Of a stretch of 7,259 nucleotides of DNA, positions 1-4,320 are shown piece after piece. The stretch's first letter is position 1, and every line of letters starts with the position of its first letter. Source of the DNA: an uncultured Thermomicrobiales bacterium (GTDB taxonomy: Bacteria > Chloroflexota > Chloroflexia > Thermomicrobiales > Thermomicrobiaceae); assembly GCA_937891245.1 (NCBI GenBank), contig CALAGB010000282.1:1-7259 (forward strand), in the 5' to 3' direction. Under the pieces are notes generated by a model that searched no databases, had not been told where the DNA came from, and was given only the letters and a program-made list of their open reading frames with translations. A program made the translations under genes and the position numbers.

Positions 1-139
1 CGGACAATGGCATCACGTCATTCGCCGAGCTGCCGCACGCCGCGAGCAGGGCGGCGATGGCCGGAGCACTGAGTCCGAGCGCGACCGCGCGTTTGAGTAC
101 CGAATGGCGGCTGAGCGCGCCACGCATCGCGGCACTCAT
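1..139 (-). CDS. Exported lipoprotein, N-terminal fragment (probably solute-binding)
   Basis: Only the first 46 codons are present; the gene continues beyond the left edge. Read on the minus strand from ATG at 139, the product starts MSAAMRGALSRHSVLKRAVA and continues into a hydrophobic Ala/Leu-rich stretch (about residues 18-34). That stretch ends in a textbook lipobox, L32-A33-A34-C35, followed by Gly-Ser-Ser. Cys35 would be the lipidated residue, so the mature protein should sit on the outer face of the membrane. The SRHSVLKR segment resembles a Tat motif, but His replaces the second Arg, so Sec or Tat export is undecided. Signal peptides of this style are common on ABC-transporter substrate-binding proteins of Thermomicrobia; the ligand domain is outside the window, so the family is inference. 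ATG at 127 is an alternative start. The AAAGGAG at 180-174 is about 34 nt from ATG 139, too far to be its ribosome site, which leaves a leaderless start possible. Confidence 0.72.
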   Translation of the reverse strand, partial: MSAAMRGALSRHSVLKRAVALGLSAPAIAALLAACGSSANDVMPLS

Positions 140-145
140 CAATGC

Positions 146-151
146 ATCATA
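146..151 (-). promoter_or_regulatory. Candidate -10 element for a leaderless lipoprotein mRNA
   Basis: On the minus strand TATGAT (151 to 146) matches the sigma-70 -10 consensus TATAAT at five of six positions. Six bases separate it from the A of the ATG at 139, so transcription would begin at or next to the start codon. No good -35 hexamer lies 16-18 bp upstream. This is a positional inference, partly supported by the lack of a correctly spaced Shine-Dalgarno sequence. Confidence 0.3.
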
Positions 152-403
152 TCGGCGCGTAGAATTTACAGATCTCCTTTTAACGCAGGAACATACGCCG
201 ATCGCGAAGAGCGTTCGTTGCGTCTGGACCACAGGAGACCGTTTCTCGTCTGCCGACGTCGTTGTCGTACTCTTCGCACCGCTCGTCGTTTTTCGGGCAT
301 ACCGCATACCAGCATGGTGAGCGGACTGCCTCTGACTTGACGCAGGTGTTCCATGATAGAACGTGATCAACCGGGGAGACCCGAACGGGAGCGGAAAAAG
401 CCA
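152..403. other. Intergenic region, no gene supported
   Basis: This spacer lies between the start of the lipoprotein gene and the terminator of the persulfide dioxygenase gene. Short open frames cross it on both strands, but none has a ribosome site or a recognisable protein. The only local structure seen is a perfect tandem heptamer, GCATACC twice at 297-310, and an AAAGGAG-like purine stretch on the minus strand at 180-174. Confidence 0.5.
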
Positions 404-440
404 GATAAAGAAAAGCGCCCGCCGAATCCTGGCGGGCGCT
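404..440 (-). terminator. Rho-independent terminator of the persulfide dioxygenase gene
   Basis: On the minus strand a perfect 10-bp GC-rich stem (AGCGCCCGCC, 440-431, with GGCGGGCGCT, 423-414) encloses a 7-nt loop. It is followed at once by a T-rich run, TTTTCTTTAT (413-404). It sits about 16 bp after the stop codon of the minus-strand gene ending at 456. Stem strength, loop size and U-tract all fit a canonical intrinsic terminator. Confidence 0.93.
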
Positions 441-455
441 AACGCACAGGGGATA

Positions 456-1838
456 CTACGCAGTCGCGGCTTCGGCCGGTTCCGGTCCGGTCGCCACCGG
501 CAGATGAGCGGCGTTCCAGGCGCCCATCCCGCCTTCAACGTTGTAGACCATCTCGAAGCCAAGCGCTTGCAGAATACTGGCGGCAATCATGCTGCGCGTG
601 CCACCGGCGCAAATCAACGCATATGGCTCCGACGAACTAAGCGATTTGGCCGCGTCACGCAGCTTGTGGAACGGAACCCCAGCGGCACCGGCGATATGCC
701 CCTCGGCCCATTCGTTCGTCTCGCGCACATCGATCACCCGCAGCGCTGGATCGCTCGCCAGCTTTTGGTCCAATTGCTGAACCGAGATACCGGTAGTCTT
801 CGCACCCGAAGCCGAACCGATTACAAAGCCAGCGATAGCGGTGAACCCGATGACCGACAGCGCTTCAACGGCCCGGGTCGCTTCGGCCTCGGAGCCAGTA
901 ATGAGCAAGAGCCGTGCGCCGGGCGGGAAGACAAGGCCGACGCGATTCTGGAACTGACCGCCTTCGATATGCACATTGATCGCGCCTGGCAGATGCCCCG
1001 CACCAAAGGCGGCTGGTTCACGGACATCGAGAAGTTGCGTGCCGGACGACTGTTCCGCGAACAGCTGCTCCGGCGTTAGCGGCTTCGCTTCAGCGGTGGC
1101 CGGCATCTCGTCCGACATATTCAGCTTCACGATGCGCGCCATATTCGGTGGGCGCTCCGGCAGGCTTTCATTCATATAGCGCACGAACTCGGCTTCGTCG
1201 CTGATGGTCAGCGCGGGATTGAACATCCGCTCAAACCCGATCGTCGTGCCGGTCATGCGGTTGTTCACGCGGCCGCAGAGCGAACCGGCGACATGCCCCG
1301 GATAGACCATCGTGCCGGCCGGCAACGTCATAAGCTTTTCGTGGAGGCTCTGGAAGAGAGCCGTCGCTCCGTCTTTGCCGTCGACCGCCAGATCGGGGCG
1401 CGCGACGTCGCCGATCGAGAGCGAATCGCCGGTCAGGACGAGCCACGGATCGTCGCCGCGCGTCGAGTCGATCGCCGCGATGGCGATATGCTCCGGCCGG
1501 TGACCGGGCGTGTGCAGCACGCGCAGTCGAACCTCACCGAGCGTCATCTCTTGCCCGTCAACCAACCGCAAATGCGGGTATTCGGCGTTCGCATCCCTAT
1601 GAACGGCGATCTCGGCGCCGGTCAATTCCGCCAGGCGCGCGTGACCGGAGATATGGTCGGCGTGGTTGTGCGTTTCGATGATATAGCGAATGCGCAGCCC
1701 CTCATGCGTGGCGATGGCGAGGAGTTCATCTACCATGTCTATGCGGGGATCGATGACGGCGGCTTCACCGGCATCCGTCGAGCCGACGATATACGCGGCA
1801 CAACCGATATCGTGACGAACGATCTGTTCGAAATACAC
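456..1838 (-). CDS. CstB-like persulfide dioxygenase with two rhodanese domains
   Basis: The protein (460 aa) should oxidise glutathione- or low-molecular-weight persulfide to sulfite using non-heme iron, with sulfur transfer by the rhodanese part; no signal peptide is seen, so it is cytoplasmic. The metallo-beta-lactamase domain covers about residues 1-240: THNHADH (HxHxDH at 57-62), H113 in HTPGH, D138 in GDSL, H182 in YPGH and the IGFERMFNPAL segment typical of the ETHE1/persulfide dioxygenase family. A first rhodanese domain (about 253-345) has LDVREPAAF and GHLPGAINV, but its expected active loop reads LLLITGSEAEATR with no Cys, so it is probably catalytically dead. The second (about 352-450) has C410-A-G-G-T-R415, an intact active loop. 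Dioxygenase, pseudo-rhodanese, rhodanese is the order described for Staphylococcus aureus CstB. I chose GTG 1838 because AGGAGAGGGA precedes it at good spacing and family members begin near YFEQ; GTG 1853 would add five residues. No other sulfur genes are adjacent. Confidence 0.9.
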   Translation of the reverse strand: MYFEQIVRHDIGCAAYIVGSTDAGEAAVIDPRIDMVDELLAIATHEGLRIRYIIETHNHADHISGHARLAELTGAEIAVHRDANAEYPHLRLVDGQEMTLGEVRLRVLHTPGHRPEHIAIAAIDSTRGDDPWLVLTGDSLSIGDVARPDLAVDGKDGATALFQSLHEKLMTLPAGTMVYPGHVAGSLCGRVNNRMTGTTIGFERMFNPALTISDEAEFVRYMNESLPERPPNMARIVKLNMSDEMPATAEAKPLTPEQLFAEQSSGTQLLDVREPAAFGAGHLPGAINVHIEGGQFQNRVGLVFPPGARLLLITGSEAEATRAVEALSVIGFTAIAGFVIGSASGAKTTGISVQQLDQKLASDPALRVIDVRETNEWAEGHIAGAAGVPFHKLRDAAKSLSSSEPYALICAGGTRSMIAASILQALGFEMVYNVEGGMGAWNAAHLPVATGPEPAEAATA

Positions 1839-1894
1839 GCTCCCTCTCCTCACCGTGCGGGGCTGCCTGCCGTCACCTTTCCATTACACCTTCA

Positions 1895-1902
1895 AGTATA
1901 CG
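1895..1902 (-). promoter_or_regulatory. -10 element of the persulfide dioxygenase promoter
   Basis: CGTATACT on the minus strand (1902 to 1895) carries TATACT, five of six matches to TATAAT. It would place transcription start near 1888, giving a leader of about 50 nt before GTG 1838. The 17-bp-upstream position reads TTCCGT, a poor -35. The same octamer stands before two other genes of this window, which strengthens the call. Confidence 0.55.
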
Positions 1903-1907
1903 CATAA

Positions 1908-1917
1908 TGTCATGACA
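1908..1917. promoter_or_regulatory. Palindrome TGTCATGACA in the spacer of the promoter
   Basis: This is a perfect 10-bp palindrome lying just upstream of the CGTATACT -10 element, where the -35/-10 spacer would be. A dimeric regulator bound here would block RNA polymerase. Position and symmetry are seen directly; operator function is inference, and no regulator gene is next to this promoter. Confidence 0.35.
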
Positions 1918-2028
1918 ACGGAAGCGGACGGCATGGGGAGTGCCTGGCTATTGCTCGCGGCGGCGCGGACGACGGAATGGTGTTCAGGTGTGTGCTTCTG
2001 TAGGAGCCAATTCGACCGCGATCAGCAG

Positions 2029-2055
2029 AAAGGGGCAACCGTTTCCGGTTGCCCC
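2029..2055 (-). terminator. Hairpin terminator after the PRC-barrel gene
   Basis: A perfect 10-bp stem (GGGGCAACCG with CGGTTGCCCC, 2032-2055) has a 4-nt loop that reads GAAA on the minus strand, a stable GNRA tetraloop. It begins 20 bp after the stop of the minus-strand gene at 2076. The T-run after it is short (TTTCTGCT), so termination may be incomplete, but place and stability fit a terminator for the PRC-barrel gene. Confidence 0.72.
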
Positions 2056-2075
2056 GGGTCGAGGAGGGGGAGGGT

Positions 2076-2804
2076 TTAGGCGTCGCCCTTGGTGGCTTCG
2101 GCCTGATCGGCGGCTACAGTCAGGGGCACGCCGTCATCCGAAACACTGCTGATCCATTCGGACGGGATATCAATATCGTGGTGGAAGAGAAAACCGGCCT
2201 TGACGATGAAGCTGGTGATGTCACCATCCTTGGTGTAGGTCACTTTTTCGACCGTGCCGAGCTTCTTGCCGTCGCTGCCAACGACATCGCTGCCGGAATC
2301 GAGTCGCGTGGCATTTTCCGGCAGGTTTGATTCAACCTCAACGTCGGGCGGCGCCAGCGGCGCGTTGCTGAAGAATGGCGTATCGTCGCGATAGCCCAGC
2401 GAATCGGTCGCGGGATAGAAGTAATAGGGCGTCTGGCCGGTGCCGGTCGCCCAGGTCACCGGCATTGGGCCGACTTCGTCCGGCGACATCGTGCGGAATT
2501 CGCGCTCGACGAACTCCTGCTGCTTCTTGACCTCGGCGGCGCTGATATTGAGCAGCAGATTACCGTCGGCATCACGCTTATCGACCATTCCGATCGGGAT
2601 GATCCGATCCGTGGTCAGGAGAACACCGGAGCGACAGATAATACTCTGCACTTCGCGGGTGTTGTAATCGAGCACCAGGCTATCGACTTTTCCGACATGT
2701 TCGCCATCGCTACTGACAATCTTCGTGCCGAGTTCGATGCTGGTATCCCCCGCCATACCGGCGTGCGGGGCCGCGTTGGTGTCTGGATTCTCATGCATAC
2801 TCAT
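2076..2804 (-). CDS. Protein with two PRC-barrel domains
   Basis: The protein (242 aa) lacks a signal peptide and membrane segments, so it is probably cytoplasmic. Domain one, about residues 23-92, has the PRC-barrel pattern: GTKIVSSDGEHVGKVDSLVL, then a beta-rich VQSIICRSGVLLTTDRIIP segment. Domain two, about 167-230, repeats it: SDVVGSDGKKLGTVEKVTY, then ITSFIVKAGFLFHHDIDIP. An acidic, Pro-rich linker of about 70 residues joins them. PRC barrels occur in RimM, the photosynthetic reaction-centre H subunit and many stress or general-purpose proteins; they bind partner proteins or RNA, and no enzymatic role can be assigned here. Start: GAGGGAG stands 7 nt before ATG 2804; starting at 2891 would add 29 basic, low-complexity residues with no ribosome site. 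ATG 2798 is a lesser alternative. The gene diverges from fur. The double-barrel assignment is secure; the cellular role is unknown. Confidence 0.82.
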   Translation of the reverse strand: MSMHENPDTNAAPHAGMAGDTSIELGTKIVSSDGEHVGKVDSLVLDYNTREVQSIICRSGVLLTTDRIIPIGMVDKRDADGNLLLNISAAEVKKQQEFVEREFRTMSPDEVGPMPVTWATGTGQTPYYFYPATDSLGYRDDTPFFSNAPLAPPDVEVESNLPENATRLDSGSDVVGSDGKKLGTVEKVTYTKDGDITSFIVKAGFLFHHDIDIPSEWISSVSDDGVPLTVAADQAEATKGDA

Positions 2805-2884
2805 ACTTGTACTCCCTCGCCAGGATGGGACCGGCGGTTGCTCGCGCTCCCGGCGTGAGCGACCTGGTGCCGGCCGCGATAGTG

Positions 2885-2897
2885 GTTGCAATGCAAC
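2885..2897. promoter_or_regulatory. 13-bp perfect inverted repeat between the PRC-barrel gene and fur
   Basis: GTTGCAATGCAAC consists of perfect 6-bp arms around one central base. It lies in the divergent spacer, 81 bp upstream of the PRC-barrel start and about 46 bp upstream of the fur -10. That position would allow control of either gene. The symmetry is seen in the sequence; binding by the neighbouring Fur-family protein is inference. Confidence 0.4.
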
Positions 2898-2940
2898 TCC
2901 GGTGCCACGCAGTCCCCAAAACGCTCCGCCTTGACGGGCT

Positions 2941-2948
2941 CGTATACT
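2941..2948 (+). promoter_or_regulatory. -10 element of the fur-family gene
   Basis: CGTATACT contains the hexamer TATACT at 2943-2948. Transcription would start near 2955, leaving a leader of about 20 nt that holds the GGAGGGG ribosome site (2961-2967) and then ATG 2974. A TTGACG at 2931 is only 6 bp away, so it cannot act as a normal -35 for this hexamer. Confidence 0.55.
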
Positions 2949-2973
2949 TCAAATGCCTACGGAGGGGCGCGTT

Positions 2974-3405
2974 ATGAACGACGAATCACGCATGCTCAGC
3001 CGCCTGACCGATGCCGGTTTCCGAATCACGACCCCACGTCGCGATGTGATCGAGGCCGTTTGCCGGCAATCGGCGCCCTTTTCCGCCGATGACTTGCACG
3101 AAGAACTGCGTACCGGTCGATCCAGCGTCGGGCGCGCCACCGTCTTTCGCACGCTCGACGTGTTGGTTGGTCTCCATCTCCTCGACCGGGTACACCGCCC
3201 TGACGGCTCGCACTGTTACGTCACCGCCAGCCCCGGCCACCGGCACCACCTCATCTGCTCCGAATGCGGCACCGTCATCGAGTTCCACGACTGCAACGTC
3301 GATGATCTGGTCGCCAGTCTGAGCAGCCGCACGCACTTTCGCATCGAAAGCCACTGGCTCGAACTTTACGGCACCTGCGAACAGTGCCAGGCGCAAACGA
3401 GCTAG
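2974..3405 (+). CDS. Fur-family metal-dependent transcriptional regulator
   Basis: The protein (143 aa) has the usual length of Fur/Zur/PerR repressors, dimeric DNA-binding proteins that sense metal or peroxide. The N-terminal winged helix spans about residues 5-80: RITTPRRDVIEAV is the family's opening helix region and RATVFRTLDVLVGLHLLDRV the recognition-helix and wing segment. The C-terminal dimerisation domain has GHRHHLICSECG (H89, H91, H92, C95, C98), I102-E103-F104, and HWLELYGTCEQC (C135, C138). The two CxxC pairs form the structural zinc site; the His-rich strand and E103 would form the sensing site. Which metal is sensed cannot be read reliably, so no gene symbol is given. I chose ATG 2974 over 2953 because GGAGGGG lies six bases upstream of it and the 2953 frame would start inside the likely leader. 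No terminator is evident after it. It diverges from the PRC-barrel gene. Confidence 0.9.
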   Translation: MNDESRMLSRLTDAGFRITTPRRDVIEAVCRQSAPFSADDLHEELRTGRSSVGRATVFRTLDVLVGLHLLDRVHRPDGSHCYVTASPGHRHHLICSECGTVIEFHDCNVDDLVASLSSRTHFRIESHWLELYGTCEQCQAQTS

Positions 3406-3457
3406 ACGCACCGCATCACCTGCGACATCGCTCTTTGGCAACGATTCAAGCGCAAGA

Positions 3458-3489
3458 ATCGGATAGGGATGTCTCCGCAGTTATCCGAT
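3458..3489. promoter_or_regulatory. Inverted repeat upstream of the SRPBCC gene
   Basis: Perfect 8-bp arms ATCGGATA (3458-3465) and TATCCGAT (3482-3489) are separated by 16 bp, so arm centres are 24 bp apart. It lies 60-90 bp before ATG 3549 and about 50 bp after the fur stop. It could be an operator for the SRPBCC gene or a weak hairpin after fur; there is no T-tract. Confidence 0.35.
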
Positions 3490-3548
3490 CATAGAAGCAC
3501 AGCCAACCGAGGCTGCGTTTGCTTCGTTATGAACGGATCGAGAGAGAT

Positions 3549-3995
3549 ATGCCAAGAGTCTATTACAGCACCGTCATCGACCAATCAGCAGGCCATCTCT
3601 GGCAGATCATTCGCGACTTCGGTCACTACGAATGGGCGCCGGGCGTCTCGGAATCGATGATGGAAGGCGGGGAGGCGGGCGATGCGGTCGGCGGCGTCCG
3701 CAGCTTCGCGTATGGTGGCGAGCGCATGCGCCAGCGGCTGCTCGCGCTCTCCGACCTCGATCGTTGTTACACGTTCGAACTCTGCGACCCGAGTCCGATG
3801 CGCAACTACCAATCAACGCTCCAGGTGACGCCGGTCGTTGCCGGTGACCGGGCCTTCGTCGAATGGTGGGCGACGTTTGACTGCGCCGAAGATGAAGAGA
3901 CGCAATGGACGACGTGGCTCTTGCAAGATGGCTTCCCCGTGTGGCTCAGCGGACTCACGGCGATGTCTATGAGCGGCGCTGCGCACGCAGGCTGA
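3549..3995 (+). CDS. SRPBCC (START-like, polyketide cyclase/dehydrase-type) protein
   Basis: The protein (148 aa) has the size of a single-domain helix-grip SRPBCC protein, with no signal peptide, so it is probably cytosolic. It starts MPRVYYSTVIDQSAGHLWQI; the first beta strand followed by a helix with a conserved Trp (LWQIIRDFGHYEWAPGV) is typical of the family. Next come VGGVRSFAYGG, MRQRLLALSDLDRCYTFEL and the strand ATFDCAEDE before the long C-terminal helix region, the usual order. The fold makes a deep hydrophobic pocket for small lipids or polyketide-like ligands; the ligand and any enzymatic activity cannot be read from sequence. ATG 3549 is preferred, with a weak GAGAGAG just upstream; TTG 3519 in the same frame would add ten residues lacking family resemblance. 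It follows fur on the same strand after a 143-bp gap, so co-transcription is possible but not required. Confidence 0.78.
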   Translation: MPRVYYSTVIDQSAGHLWQIIRDFGHYEWAPGVSESMMEGGEAGDAVGGVRSFAYGGERMRQRLLALSDLDRCYTFELCDPSPMRNYQSTLQVTPVVAGDRAFVEWWATFDCAEDEETQWTTWLLQDGFPVWLSGLTAMSMSGAAHAG

Positions 3996-4054
3996 CCGTC
4001 CATCACTTCAGTCCTTTGAACTTTTCACCCGGACGAAACCATGGTTGACGTAAC

Positions 4055-4106
4055 GAACGCGTGCTGGTTGCCAGATCACCAGCACGCGTTCAACCGGCAA
4101 TTTTTT
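4055..4106 (+). terminator. Strong hairpin with displaced T-tract after the SRPBCC gene
   Basis: A perfect 14-bp stem (GAACGCGTGCTGGT, 4055-4068, with ACCAGCACGCGTTC, 4078-4091) has a 9-nt loop. A run of six T begins at 4101, nine bases after the stem instead of directly after it. It lies 59 bp beyond the stop at 3995 and before the next promoter. This is most likely a plus-strand terminator of unusual geometry; a perfect palindrome serving as a protein site is the alternative. Confidence 0.68.
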
Positions 4107-4320
4107 GGCCGAATCGGTCCGGTCGGTTTGCTGCATCTCCTATTCCGTGCATACATATGGGTCTTCCCATCGACATACTGCTGTGCTAGCGTGACGGCGC
4201 AAGCGCGTCTCGATTAACGATGTGCTGGATGAAATGCAGGGAACCTGCGCGGTCTACGACGGTCCCCGTCGCGAGGGGGTTGATGCGGCTGCCCGGCGGC
4301 CGAAGAAGAGGTTGCGATTG
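4107..4320 (+). promoter_or_regulatory. Upstream region and leader of the propeller protein gene
   Basis: Together with 3996-4106 this makes a gene-poor stretch of 325 bp. A CATACT hexamer at 4174-4179 resembles the TATACT -10 of the neighbouring promoters; transcription would start near 4186. Just before it is a small hairpin, ATGGG-TCTT-CCCAT (4157-4170). A 12-codon open frame (4283-4321) with GAGGGGG upstream ends on the start codon of the next gene. The promoter is a weak call because no -35 is visible. Confidence 0.3.

Noticed and set aside
363..1079. Plus-strand open frame of 238 codons
   Set aside because: It lies antisense within the persulfide dioxygenase gene, is Arg/Gly-rich with no family resemblance, starts before the minus-strand terminator and has no ribosome site. 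The opposite strand has unmistakable catalytic motifs.
1293..1907. Plus-strand open frame of 204 codons
   Set aside because: Antisense shadow of the same gene; composition is typical of high-GC complement frames.
2805..2891. N-terminal extension of the PRC-barrel protein to 2891
   Set aside because: The added 29 residues are Arg/Pro-rich, lack a ribosome site and would cross the 13-bp inverted repeat; ATG 2804 has GAGGGAG at proper distance.
2931..2948. Consensus -35 TTGACG paired with TATACT upstream of fur
   Set aside because: Only 6 bp separate the two hexamers, far below the 16-18 bp needed by sigma-70 polymerase.
2986..3441. Minus-strand open frame of 151 codons over fur
   Set aside because: Antisense shadow of a gene with conserved CxxC pairs and the HHLIC metal-site segment.
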